Assembly: GCA_963704335.1 (NCBI GenBank)
Contig: OY969889.1
Coordinates: 3,038,001 to 3,102,000 of the forward strand
Reading direction: 5' to 3'
Length of the DNA stretch: 64,000 nucleotides
DNA from: PALSA-612 sp963704335
Lineage (GTDB): Bacteria > Actinomycetota > Thermoleophilia > Gaiellales > Gaiellaceae
The translations under genes and the position numbers were made by a program. This document shows, piece after piece, positions 1 to 7,473 of this stretch; the first letter of the stretch is position 1; the number at the start of each line of letters is the position of its first letter. A model generated the notes under the pieces. The model was not told the DNA's origin. It ran no database searches and saw only the letters and a list, made by a program, of their open reading frames with translations.

Positions 1-14
1 ACGGGGGCGTGAGG

Positions 15-86
15 CTCCGGCGGCAGGGCTCGAACCTGCCTCTCGCGAGTAACAGTCGCGCGCCTTACCGACTCGACCACGCCGGA
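15..86 (-). tRNA. tRNA-Asn(GTT)
   Basis: Complete cloverleaf on the minus strand: acceptor TCCGGCG pairs with CGCCGGA, the T-loop is TTCGAGC and the 7-nt anticodon loop CTGTTAC gives GTT. It is the last gene of the eight-tRNA cluster in transcription order. CCA is not encoded. Confidence 0.93.
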
Positions 87-95
87 ACGAAGAGG

Positions 96-183
96 CGGAG
101 GCAGCAGGACTCGAACCTGCGAGCGGCGCCGAGGCCGCCTGCGCGTTAGCAACGCGCTGCCTTGCCAGCTCGGCCATGCCTCC
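96..183 (-). tRNA. tRNA-Ser(GCT)
   Basis: Class II tRNA of 88 nt with a long variable arm. Acceptor GGAGGCA pairs with TGCCTCC, and the anticodon loop TTGCTAA closed by a GCGCG/CGCGC stem gives GCT. It lies 5 nt from the next serine tRNA. Confidence 0.94.
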
Positions 184-188
184 ACGAG

Positions 189-271
189 CGGAAGGAGAGG
201 GAGTCGAACCCCCAAGGCCCGAGAGCCCACCCGTTTTCGAGACGGGATACCGCGCCGGTGGCAGTCCTTCC
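189..271 (-). tRNA. tRNA-Ser(CGA)
   Basis: Acceptor GGAAGGA pairs with TCCTTCC, the anticodon loop CTCGAAA (stem CCCGT/ACGGG) gives CGA, and an extended variable arm is present. At 83 nt it is a little short for a serine tRNA. It is the second serine isoacceptor in tandem. Confidence 0.93.
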
Positions 272-276
272 GTGAG

Positions 277-350
277 TGGCCCCGGCAGGCGTCGAACCTG
301 CAACCCTCCGCTTAAGAGGCGGGAGCTCTGCCGTTTTGAGCTACGGAGCC
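277..350 (-). tRNA. tRNA-Lys(CTT)
   Basis: Acceptor GGCTCCG pairs with CGGGGCC with one T-G wobble. Anticodon loop CTCTTAA gives CTT. The first pair of the anticodon stem is a C-A mismatch, a small irregularity. T-loop TTCGACG. Confidence 0.9.
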
Positions 351-356
351 AAATGG

Positions 357-430
357 TGTGGCCGGCAGGGATCGAACCTGCTACGCCCCGCGTTTCAGGC
401 GGGCGCTCTACCGGTTTGAGCTACGGCCAC
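357..430 (-). tRNA. tRNA-Phe(GAA)
   Basis: Acceptor GTGGCCG pairs with CGGCCAC. Anticodon stem CCCGC/GCGGG encloses loop CTGAAAC, giving GAA. D- and T-arms are regular. Confidence 0.92.
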
Positions 431-437
431 ATTGAAC

Positions 438-537
438 GCCGCGACCGACATGGCGGGCGCGGCTCGCCCAGGCCCGCTGCAACGCGCGGCCGAAGGCCGC
501 ACACCCGAGCGGAAAGCGAAGCGGGCGAGGGATAAAA
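438..537. repeat. tRNA-spacer repeat, copy A
   Basis: About 100 bp between tRNA-Phe and tRNA-Val, nearly identical to the spacer at 666-765 (shared start GCGACCGACATGGCGGGC, shared end AAGCGAAGCGGGCGAGGGA). Each copy abuts the 3' end of a tRNA gene and the similarity continues into it, so the duplication probably copied a tRNA plus its trailer, after which the anticodons diverged. Confidence 0.88.
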
Positions 538-611
538 TGGGCGAGGCTGGAGTCGAACCAGCGACCTCTTGTTTGTAAGACAAGCGCTTCTCCCGTCTGA
601 GCTACTCGCCC
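538..611 (-). tRNA. tRNA-Val(TAC)
   Basis: Acceptor GGGCGAG pairs with CTCGCCC. Anticodon stem CTTGT/ACAAG encloses CTTACAA, giving TAC. Its 3' half and trailing spacer closely match those of tRNA-Ile(GAT), which suggests a shared duplication origin. Confidence 0.94.
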
Positions 612-665
612 GTGAACCTGTCTCTCGAACTCCTGCGAAGTGGGCCGTGCAGGGATCTCGCCGCC

Positions 666-765
666 GCCGCGACCGACATGGCGGGCGCGGCGCGCCCAGG
701 CCCGCTACGAAGCGCGGCCGAAGGCCGCACACCCCGAGCGAAAAGCGAAGCGGGCGAGGGACAAA
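666..765. repeat. tRNA-spacer repeat, copy B
   Basis: Second copy of the 100-bp spacer at 438-537, here between tRNA-Val and tRNA-Ile. It differs at only a handful of positions. It contains a GC-rich self-complementary stretch (GCGGCCGAAGGCCGC) that could form a hairpin used in processing of the tRNA precursor. Confidence 0.88.
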
Positions 766-838
766 TGGGCGGGGCTGGAGTCGAACCAGCCACCTCTTCC
801 TTATCAGAGAAGCGCTCTGCCTCCTGAGCTTCCCGCCC
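766..838 (-). tRNA. tRNA-Ile(GAT)
   Basis: Acceptor GGGCGGG pairs with CCCGCCC. Anticodon loop CTGATAA in a CTTCT/GGAAG stem gives GAT. T-loop TTCGACT. Confidence 0.93.
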
Positions 839-844
839 GTGCAG

Positions 845-915
845 CTCCGGGACAAGGACTCGAACCTCAATCTCCACGTTCAGAGCGTGGCGTCCTGCCT
901 TTAGACGATCCCGGA
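845..915 (-). tRNA. tRNA-Gln(CTG)
   Basis: First gene of the cluster in transcription order. Acceptor TCCGGGA pairs with TCCCGGA; anticodon stem CCACG/CGTGG encloses CTCTGAA, giving CTG. The T-stem is weak (two G-T pairs). A glutaminyl-tRNA synthetase gene is present in the same window at 52.3 kb. Confidence 0.9.
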
Positions 916-1723
916 TCGGCGCGATGGAGGGCGCGCGTCTGGCACATCCCGCATCTCCGTCCATCTCCCTCTCGAGGAGATCGACGCAGCAGCGAGACCT
1001 ACGTCCGCAAGCGCGAACGACCGTCTTCTCTGTCACGTTCGGCCTGAAGCCGAACGATGTTTTCCAAGCCACTCGCCAACCCTTCGACCCTGGATCGACG
1101 ATGTCCCGTTGCGCATGGGTAGATCGCCGTCCTACGTGGAGGAGCTTTGGAGCCCGAGCCTCGCGCGCTGTTCCGAAAAAGCGCAAGCTAAAGCACACGC
1201 TTAATTAATTGCGCTATTTCAGCGCCAAGCGCCGAGGGTCTTTCTCTCTCAGGCGGGGCCTCGATTCGATCTAGATTTTCTCAAGCTGAGCATCACCTTC
1301 GTTCCGACGTTGACCGAGTGCCTTCAGAAACAACAAAGGGCGACCCGTTGGATCGCCCTCGACTGGCTCGTTATGCGGCTAAGGGACTAGCGCGCACACC
1401 TCCCAGCGAGGGATAGGACGTAACCGGGCCGGCGCTTCTCGTCGAAGCTGTGCCAGCACGGCAACACCGACGCGGTGGTCGCGGCGGCGGAGAGCGTGGG
1501 TTGGATTGAGTGATCAGCATGGTCTCGTGGCTAGTTGCCGAGTCGGAGCATAGACTATGCATCGGACATTCGCAAGACTTCTATACGAACATCTAACAAA
1601 GTTCTATCCATCAACAGAAGATAACCGCTATGAAATGTTGATTGCAATTATGCCTTGTCAGTTCGACCCTTCGTCAACCTCCGACCACGGCACGACCCGG
1701 GTACCCTCCGTCGCGTGCGCCCG
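916..1723. other. Non-coding stretch upstream of tRNA cluster
   Basis: I see no convincing gene here. It should hold the promoter of the minus-strand tRNA operon. Other contents: a small hairpin at 1211-1225 (GCGCT/AGCGC) in an AT-rich pocket, a terminator-like hairpin at 1337-1359, and a markedly AT-rich patch at about 1550-1665 that contrasts with its GC-rich surroundings and may be a foreign or decayed remnant. Confidence 0.6.
1337..1359 (-). terminator. Terminator-like hairpin (minus strand)
   Basis: Perfect 7-bp stem AGGGCGA/TCGCCCT with a 9-nt loop. Read on the minus strand it is followed by TTTGTTGTTT, which suits Rho-independent termination. No gene is recognisable upstream on that strand, so it may insulate the tRNA operon or be a relic. 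Confidence 0.45.
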
Positions 1724-2368
1724 ATGGTGCTCGCCGTGTTGTTGTTCGTGGCCGCTTGTGGGGGTGAGAGCTCTCGGGACGAGGACGCGCGCCTCGTCGA
1801 AGCCGCGGCCCGTGGAGATCTCGAGTCCGTCAGGCAGCTGCTCGGCCGCGGCGTAAACGTCGACTCGAGAGACGGGCAGGGACGCACTGCGGTCACGGCG
1901 GCCGTCTACGCCGACGATCTCGAGATGGTCCAGGCGCTGATCGAAGCCGGTGCCGACTTGGACATCCAGGACGAAACGCGCACGAATGCGTTCCTGGCGA
2001 CCGGTGAGACCGGCAACGTGGAGATCCTCCGAGCCGTCCTCCGCGCAGATCCCGACCTGACGCGCACCAACCGCTTCGGTGGGACGGCGCTGATTCCGGC
2101 GGCCGACCGCGGCCACGTCGAGGTCGTGCGGGAGCTCGTGCTGACCGCGATCGACCTCGACCACGTCAACGATCTCGGGTGGACAGCGCTTCTCGAAGCA
2201 GTGATCCTGGGCGACGGCGGTGCCGCGCACCAGAGGATCGTGCGGACGCTCGTCGACGCGGGGGCAGACATCGAGATCGCGGATGGCAACGGCGTCACCC
2301 CGCTCGAGCACGCGCGGCGCAGCGGCTACGACGAGATCGCGCAGATCCTCTCGCAGCCCGACCCATAA
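1724..2368 (+). CDS. Ankyrin-repeat lipoprotein
   Basis: Predicted lipoprotein of about 214 aa. I chose the ATG at 1724 because it directly begins a short hydrophobic signal ending in a lipobox (LFVAAC, then GG). The mature part is made of five or six ankyrin repeats (for example GADLDIQDE and GADIEIADGNGVTPLEHA), so it probably binds a protein partner on the outer face of the membrane. It has no enzymatic motif. The next gene, 62 bp downstream on the same strand, is also exported, but I see no functional link. Family assignment is firm; the role is unknown. Confidence 0.85.
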   Translation: MVLAVLLFVAACGGESSRDEDARLVEAAARGDLESVRQLLGRGVNVDSRDGQGRTAVTAAVYADDLEMVQALIEAGADLDIQDETRTNAFLATGETGNVEILRAVLRADPDLTRTNRFGGTALIPAADRGHVEVVRELVLTAIDLDHVNDLGWTALLEAVILGDGGAAHQRIVRTLVDAGADIEIADGNGVTPLEHARRSGYDEIAQILSQPDP

Positions 2369-2430
2369 CCCACCGCGAATGACCCAAACGTGTCATTGCT
2401 CGGCGCTAACGCGCGGTCAATGATCGCTGT

Positions 2431-3123
2431 GTGAAGCATCTGCTCGCCGCCCTCTCGGTCGTAGCGGTCGCTCTAGTGACCGCGCACCTCTCCTTCGCGC
2501 AGCCAAACGCCGGCGGCCAGGTTGCGTCCGTGTACGACGGCGACACGCTCACGCTCACTAGCAATCAGCGCATTCGCCTGCTCCAGATCGATACGCCCGA
2601 ACTCGGGTCGGGTGAGTGCTACTCGCGCGCCGCTCGCAGCGAACTGCTCTCGCTCGCACCGCTCGGGAGCCTGGCGGGCCTCGAGTCCGACGCACAGCTT
2701 GATCAACGTGATCGGTACGGAAGGCTTCTCCGTTACGTGTGGCGCAAGGGAACGAACGTCAACGTCGAGCTCGTGAGGCGCGGAGCAGCGACGCCGTACT
2801 TCTACGGCGGCGATCGCGGGAAGTACGCCGACACGCTGATGACGGCAGCAAAGCTCGCGAAGGCGAACAAGCGGGGGCTATGGAAGGCCTGCCCCGGCAC
2901 GAAGCTCGAGCCCTATGGACCTGTGACGACGACTCGCAGCGGCCCGCCGGCCTCGACGCCCTCTCCGAGCGGAAAGTGCGATCCCTCCTACCGCGGCGTC
3001 TGCATCCCGCCATATCCGCCCGACCTCGACTGCGACGACGTTCCAGTCTCTGGATTCAGCGTTGTCGGCTCGGACCCTCACGGTTTCGATGGCGATCGCG
3101 ATGGTGTGGGGTGCGAGTCATGA
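2431..3123 (+). CDS. Secreted thermonuclease-like protein with Excalibur tail
   Basis: 230 aa from a GTG start with a Sec signal peptide (cleavage near SFAQP). Residues about 28-152 form a staphylococcal nuclease (SNase/thermonuclease) domain: VYDGDTL, IRLLQIDTPE and YGRLLRYVW are the usual landmarks, and the catalytic-type Asp, Arg and Glu are in place. The C-terminus carries a cysteine-rich motif (CDPSYRGVCIPP) and an Excalibur-type calcium-binding loop (DPHGFDGDRDGVGCES). Probably a secreted calcium-dependent nuclease. Its stop overlaps the start of the next gene in an ATGA junction, so the two are translationally coupled. Confidence 0.88.
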   Translation: MKHLLAALSVVAVALVTAHLSFAQPNAGGQVASVYDGDTLTLTSNQRIRLLQIDTPELGSGECYSRAARSELLSLAPLGSLAGLESDAQLDQRDRYGRLLRYVWRKGTNVNVELVRRGAATPYFYGGDRGKYADTLMTAAKLAKANKRGLWKACPGTKLEPYGPVTTTRSGPPASTPSPSGKCDPSYRGVCIPPYPPDLDCDDVPVSGFSVVGSDPHGFDGDRDGVGCES

Positions 3124-3737
3124 ACGGACGGCTGGTGTGCGCAAGTGTGGCGATTTCACTGATCGCGCTGCCCTCAGCGCTCGCAGCCGGCATCGTCGGG
3201 ACGAGTCGCTCCGAGACGATCAACGGAACCTCGGCCGCAGATCGCATATCTGCGCGAGCGGGCAACGACAAGATCTACGGGCTCGGCGGCAACGATGTCC
3301 TGGATGGTGGGCCGGGTCAGGACTACATGGACGGCGGGAACGGTTCGGACCGGATTCTCGTCAGAGACAGCCAGCGCGACACCGTCACCTGCGGACTAGG
3401 GCGCGACACGGTCGTAGCCGACCGAATTGACGCAGTGCGGTCGGGCTGCGAGACCGTGCTGAAGCCCCTCGCACCGCCGCCGCCAGCACCGCTCCTGCCG
3501 CCGCCGCCCCCGCCGCCTCCGCCTCCGCCTCCTCCGCCGCCCCGCCGCCGGTCGGGAACTGCCACCCGTCATACCCGTCGGTCTGTATTCCGCCGCCGCC
3601 GCCCGATCTCGATTGCGGGGAAATCTCATTTCGCAACTTCACCGTGCGCCACGATGTGGCGAACCCTGACCCGCATCGCTTCGACGGCAACAAAGACGGC
3701 GTCGGCTGCGAGACATAGCTCGGCCTCCCGCGTCTAG
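3120..3737 (+). CDS. Secreted RTX-like Ca-binding protein, frameshifted before its Excalibur domain
   Basis: Starts with the ATG overlapping the previous stop. A signal peptide (about residues 1-23) is followed by hemolysin-type calcium-binding repeats (ARAGNDKIYGLGGNDVLDGG) and then a long polyproline linker. After the linker this frame reads arginine-rich nonsense to a stop at 3735-3737, while the -1 frame encodes a clean Excalibur domain ending at 3716-3718. The intact protein therefore probably ended in Excalibur, like its upstream neighbour, and one base is missing within the CCG-rich linker (about 3480-3550). This is a sequencing error, slippage or a real mutation. Confidence 0.7.
   Translation: MNGRLVCASVAISLIALPSALAAGIVGTSRSETINGTSAADRISARAGNDKIYGLGGNDVLDGGPGQDYMDGGNGSDRILVRDSQRDTVTCGLGRDTVVADRIDAVRSGCETVLKPLAPPPPAPLLPPPPPPPPPPPPPPPRRRSGTATRHTRRSVFRRRRPISIAGKSHFATSPCATMWRTLTRIASTATKTASAARHSSASRV
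3551..3718 (+). other. Excalibur domain in the -1 frame of the preceding gene
   Basis: Read from 3551 this frame gives NCHPSYPSVCIPP, a DLDC cysteine pair and DPHRFDGNKDGVGCET before a TAG. It closely parallels the C-terminus of the nuclease ending at 3123. No start codon or ribosome binding site precedes it, so it is best seen as the displaced C-terminus of the 3120 gene. Confidence 0.75.
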
Positions 3738-4684
3738 ACCCGCCGCTGGCGGGTCCACACGTCCAGGCCGACGGCGGCGAGCAGGATGACGCCCATCGTG
3801 ATCTGCTCGTAGAGCGGGTCGAGCCCCAGCAGGATGTAGCCGTTGCCGATCAGGGCGATAAAGAGCACTCCAACGACGGTCCGCCAGACGGCGCCCTCGC
3901 CACCCAGGATGCTCGTTCCTCCCACGACGATGCCGGCGAGCACGGTGAACGCGAGCGTCGTGTCGGCCGTTCCGGCCTGCGCACTGAGCACGCGTGATGT
4001 GTCGATGACTCCGGCTAGCCCGGCCGCCGCCCCGCTGAGCGTGAACGCCAGGATCCGCACGGCGTCGACGCGGACACCGGCGAGCCTGGCGGCCTCGGCG
4101 TTGCCGCCGGCCGCGTACATGTAGCGCCCGGCGGTCGTGCGCGCCAGCAACAGCGCGAAGACGACGACGGCGACAACCATGATCCAGATCGACGTCTTGA
4201 CGCCGAGCCACTCCGTCTGGGCCAGCTTGCCGAACCCGGGCTCGTCGAACAGGACGATGAGGGTGCCCTTCGTGACCAGGCTCGCGCAACCGCCCACGAT
4301 GAATGCCATGGCGAGCGTCGTTATCAGCGCGTTGATCCGGAGCACCGTGGAAATGAGCCCGTTGGCCAGCCCGACGAGCACGCCGGCGCCGATCCCGAGC
4401 AGGATCGCGACAACCGGGCTCGTCTCCAGTGCGAAGTGCGCCGAGACGACACCTGCGAACGCGTATGTCGCGCCGACCGAGAGATCGATGCCCCCTGCGA
4501 CGAGTACGAGGGTCCCGGCCGCGGCGATGATCAGGATCGCCGACTGCTGGTCGAGGATGTTGAGCAGATTGATCTTCGTCAGGAAGGGATCGCTCCTGAC
4601 GGAAAGGACCGCGAAGAGAATGAGGAACGGGATGAGGATCCCGCCTCGCCGCAGGTAATCGGTCGCAGCGGTTCGCGTGATCAG
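3734..4684 (-). CDS. ABC sugar-type permease (RbsC family)
   Basis: Membrane component of a ribose/xylose-type importer, about 316 aa with many hydrophobic helices. Reading upstream of the first conventional start (GTG at 4381) the frame stays open and supplies the missing N-terminal helices, including the family motif AGGIDLSVG, so the gene must begin near 4684. There is no ATG/GTG/TTG there; a CTG at 4682-4684 overlaps the ATPase stop (CTGA) and has AGGGGG about 9 nt upstream, so I propose CTG as the start. Partner genes are the ATPase immediately upstream and the binding protein beyond it. It converges with the RTX-like gene over a few bases. Confidence 0.82.
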   Translation of the reverse strand: MITRTAATDYLRRGGILIPFLILFAVLSVRSDPFLTKINLLNILDQQSAILIIAAAGTLVLVAGGIDLSVGATYAFAGVVSAHFALETSPVVAILLGIGAGVLVGLANGLISTVLRINALITTLAMAFIVGGCASLVTKGTLIVLFDEPGFGKLAQTEWLGVKTSIWIMVVAVVVFALLLARTTAGRYMYAAGGNAEAARLAGVRVDAVRILAFTLSGAAAGLAGVIDTSRVLSAQAGTADTTLAFTVLAGIVVGGTSILGGEGAVWRTVVGVLFIALIGNGYILLGLDPLYEQITMGVILLAAVGLDVWTRQRRV

Positions 4685-6186
4685 GCTGCTATGCCCCCTG
4701 CCGAACGATCGGCGAACGCCGCTGCGAGGATCGCGGATTCCGTCATCGACTCGCCTTCGAGCTCGGCGACCAAGCGACCTGCTCGCATGACGATGACCCG
4801 GTGTGCAAGCCCGAGGATCTCCTCGAGCTCCGACGAGATGAGCACGATCGCCATGCCTGCCTCGGCCAGCGAGACGAGCAGCTCGTAGATCGCCCGCTTG
4901 GCTCCCACGTCCACGCCGCGCGTGGGCTCGTCCGCCAGCAGCAGCCGGGGCTCGCCGAGCAGCATGCGCGCGAACAGCACTTTCTGCTGGTTGCCCCCGG
5001 AAAGGGTGCCCACGGGAGCTCGGTAGCTCGCCCCGCGTACTTCGCAGCGATCGAGGATCTGGCTGGCAGAACGTCTCTCGGCGCGCCGCCTCACCACGCC
5101 GAGGCGGCTGAAGTCGGCGAGCCGGGCGAGCGTGACGTTCTCGATGACCGATTGGCCGAAGATCAGCCCCTGGTCCTTCCTCGACTCGGGAATCATCGCG
5201 ACCCCCGCGTCGAGACTGCGGCGCGGGCTCTTCCCGAGCGCTTCGTCAGAGGCGAGCTGCGCAACGCCGGTCTTGATCCGGTTGGCGCCGAAGATGGCTC
5301 GGGCGAGCTCAGTGCGTCCTGCTCCGACCAGACCGGCAACTCCGACGATCTCGCCTCTCCGCACTTCGAACGAGACGCCGTCGACGCCGGGAGCGTGCAG
5401 GTCCGCGACGCTGAGCGCTACCTCCGCATCGGCTGCGACAGGCCGCTTCGGCGGGAAAGTGGTCGTCAGCGGGCGCCCGAGCATCGCCTCGACCAGAGTC
5501 GCCTCGGTCTCGTCTGAAGCCGGCGATGTCCGAACGACCTTGCCGTCACGGAGGACGGTGACCGAGTCGGCCAGTTGGAGAACTTCGCGCAGGAAGTGAG
5601 AGATGAGCACGATCGTCTTTCCGTCTCGCGCCAGCGAGCGGATGATGTCGTGCAGCTGGACGGTCTCGGGCGCGCTGAGCGCCGCCGACGGCTCGTCCAT
5701 GACGATGATCCGCGCCTCGCGCGAGAGTGACCGCAGGATCTCCGTCTTCTGTTGCTCGGCCGTTCTCAGTGCGCCCGCGCGCGCCTGGCCGGGAAGGTCG
5801 AAGCCGGCGCGGGCGGCCAGTTCCGCGTAGGCCTTGCGCAGGGCTCGACGCCGGACAAACCCGAAGCGCCTGGGCTCCGCGCCCAGCCACACGTTCTCGG
5901 CGACGGTGAGCTGTGGAGCGAGGGACGGCTCCTGAGCGATCGCCGCTACCCCGTGATCGAGCGCCTCCCGTGGCGAGCGGAAGGAGGTCGGCGCTCCGTC
6001 GAGGAGCATCCGACCTCCGTCCGCGGAAAGTGCGCCGGCGACTATCCGCCCGAGCGTGGACTTGCCCGCACCGTTCTCACCGACGATGGCGTGCACGCTG
6101 CCCAGGGCGACCGCGAGCGAAACATCATCGAGCGCACGGACGCCCCCGAAGTGCTTCGAGACGTTCTGGAGCTCGATCTGTGCCAC
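4681..6186 (-). CDS. ABC sugar-type ATP-binding protein, two NBDs (RbsA/MglA family)
   Basis: 501 aa with two fused nucleotide-binding domains, the usual length for RbsA-type ATPases. NBD1 has Walker A GENGAGKST at 36-44 and Walker B IIVMDEPSAAL, but a degenerate signature (LRTAEQQ). NBD2 has the family's degenerate Walker A (GAGRTEL), a perfect signature (LSGGNQQK) and Walker B LLLADEPTRGVDVG. It powers uptake by the permease downstream, to which it is joined by a 4-nt overlap. The asymmetric degeneration is normal for this family. Confidence 0.93.
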   Translation of the reverse strand: MAQIELQNVSKHFGGVRALDDVSLAVALGSVHAIVGENGAGKSTLGRIVAGALSADGGRMLLDGAPTSFRSPREALDHGVAAIAQEPSLAPQLTVAENVWLGAEPRRFGFVRRRALRKAYAELAARAGFDLPGQARAGALRTAEQQKTEILRSLSREARIIVMDEPSAALSAPETVQLHDIIRSLARDGKTIVLISHFLREVLQLADSVTVLRDGKVVRTSPASDETEATLVEAMLGRPLTTTFPPKRPVAADAEVALSVADLHAPGVDGVSFEVRRGEIVGVAGLVGAGRTELARAIFGANRIKTGVAQLASDEALGKSPRRSLDAGVAMIPESRKDQGLIFGQSVIENVTLARLADFSRLGVVRRRAERRSASQILDRCEVRGASYRAPVGTLSGGNQQKVLFARMLLGEPRLLLADEPTRGVDVGAKRAIYELLVSLAEAGMAIVLISSELEEILGLAHRVIVMRAGRLVAELEGESMTESAILAAAFADRSAGGIAA

Positions 6187-6216
6187 TTCGGTCGTTAACC
6201 GGCATTTGCGACGCTC

Positions 6217-7230
6217 CTAGCCGGGCCACTCCGCCTTGAACTTCGAGACGTTCGCCTTGGTCACGATCCCGCCGTTGGGCAGGCCCTTCAGCACGTCGAC
6301 GCCGCCACAGTTCCTGCCGGCCTTCACGGCGGCAACCGCGCACTGCATCCCGCGCTTGCCTTCCGTCAACGGCCGCTGCATGACGGTTCCGTACCACCGT
6401 CCGGCCTTGACTGCGTTCAGGCCGACCTGTCCGCCGCCGTAGCCGACGAGGACGAGCTCCTTGCCGGCAGCCGCCTGCTCCGCACCCGTCGCACCCTGAT
6501 CCGCACCGACGATGAGGTTGATGTCAGACCGGGCTTGCAGCATCGTCTGCGCAGCCTTCAGCGCCACCGCGTGCTGGTAGAAGGTCTCTCCCTCGGCGAC
6601 GACCTTGATCGACGGCACGCCCTTGATCACCGAGTTGAAGCCGTTCCGAATGGCGGTGTCGAGCGAGGAGACCTTCACCGAGTAGAGGAAGCCGACGTTG
6701 CAGGGGTTCAGGTTGTTCGCCTTGCACGCAGCCCTGACGAGCGTGCCCTGCTTGCGACCGATCTGTGTCTGGATGAACACGACGTTGCCGGACATGCCGG
6801 CGACCGGTGGCCTGGCCGTCCCCGGGTTCGTCCCGAGGATCTGGTCGACGTTCACGACCTTGATCTTGTTCTTGATCGCCTGCTTGACGAGAGGAATCAG
6901 CTGGGGCCCGAAGATGGGCTGCACGATGATTGCGTCGTACTGCTTCGACGACACAAGTGTCTGCAGCTGCGAGAACTGCTTCTTGGGGTCGTTGGCCGCA
7001 TCGAAAACGGTCATCGTCGCCTTGGCCTTCGTCGCCGCATCCTTCGCGGCCTTCAGCATCGGCGCGTCGTAGCTGTTCGCGACGGCGAATGATAGGAACG
7101 CGACGCGGGGCCGCTCACGGCTACCGCTCGCTCCACTCGCGAAGCCGGCGGCCACAACGGCGGCCACCGTGACGAACGCGAGAATGGCGGTTCGGCGCGG
7201 TCGGCCGAGCCGTCGACTGGCTGTCAACAT
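6217..7230 (-). CDS. Sugar-type periplasmic binding protein of the ABC importer
   Basis: 337 aa. The ATG at 7230 is preceded by a strong AGGAGGAGGG ribosome binding site and starts a signal peptide with an arginine-rich n-region (SRRLGRPRRT) and a long hydrophobic core. The mature domain is a type-1 periplasmic binding fold: FDAANDPKKQFSQLQTLV, YDAIIVQP, GKQGTLV-like helices and INLIVGADQGATGAEQA. First gene of the binding protein-ATPase-permease operon. The ligand cannot be read from sequence; such proteins bind sugars, polyols, autoinducers or nucleosides. Divergent from the M24 hydrolase operon, suggesting coordinated control. Confidence 0.9.
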   Translation of the reverse strand: MLTASRRLGRPRRTAILAFVTVAAVVAAGFASGASGSRERPRVAFLSFAVANSYDAPMLKAAKDAATKAKATMTVFDAANDPKKQFSQLQTLVSSKQYDAIIVQPIFGPQLIPLVKQAIKNKIKVVNVDQILGTNPGTARPPVAGMSGNVVFIQTQIGRKQGTLVRAACKANNLNPCNVGFLYSVKVSSLDTAIRNGFNSVIKGVPSIKVVAEGETFYQHAVALKAAQTMLQARSDINLIVGADQGATGAEQAAAGKELVLVGYGGGQVGLNAVKAGRWYGTVMQRPLTEGKRGMQCAVAAVKAGRNCGGVDVLKGLPNGGIVTKANVSKFKAEWPG

Positions 7231-7337
7231 CTGGTCACCCTCCTCCTTCATCGAGATGGTTCGAGACCCTCGGAGCGAGCACCAAGTCGGTGTCCAGCGA
7301 AGTCGAACGTCGGGCGCCCGCTGTCCATTGACGTTCA

Positions 7338-7366
7338 ACGCTAGTGCGTTCCCCGCCACGAGTCAA
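7338..7366 (-). promoter_or_regulatory. Predicted promoter of ABC importer operon
   Basis: On the minus strand, TTGACT (7366-7361) and TAGCGT (7343-7338) are separated by exactly 17 bp, a good vegetative-type -35/-10 pair. It lies about 110 bp upstream of the binding-protein start. Confidence 0.5.
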
Positions 7367-7393
7367 GCAGCCGAAAGGCTCGTGTTTCGACGG

Positions 7394-7422
7394 TTGACTC
7401 CCATCAGAGGCGTGTGCAGAAT
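7394..7422 (+). promoter_or_regulatory. Predicted promoter of M24 hydrolase operon
   Basis: TTGACT (7394-7399), a 17-bp spacer and CAGAAT (7417-7422), about 50 bp upstream of the ATG at 7474. The -35 hexamer is identical to that of the divergent promoter, 27 bp away in mirror orientation, so the intervening bases could hold a shared operator. Confidence 0.5.
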
Positions 7423-7473
7423 CGCTGAACAGACTGTGGAGTGAACGGTCGAAGCTACCCCTAGGGGGCGTTC

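Noticed and set aside
421..1198. Several open frames of 100-200 codons across the tRNA cluster and the DNA after it
   Set aside because: They run over tRNA genes on one or both strands, are Arg/Pro-rich and have no ribosome site; high GC content produces such frames.
3470..3560. CCG-rich repeat as a microsatellite feature
   Set aside because: It simply encodes the polyproline linker; the noteworthy point, the frame change, is reported separately.
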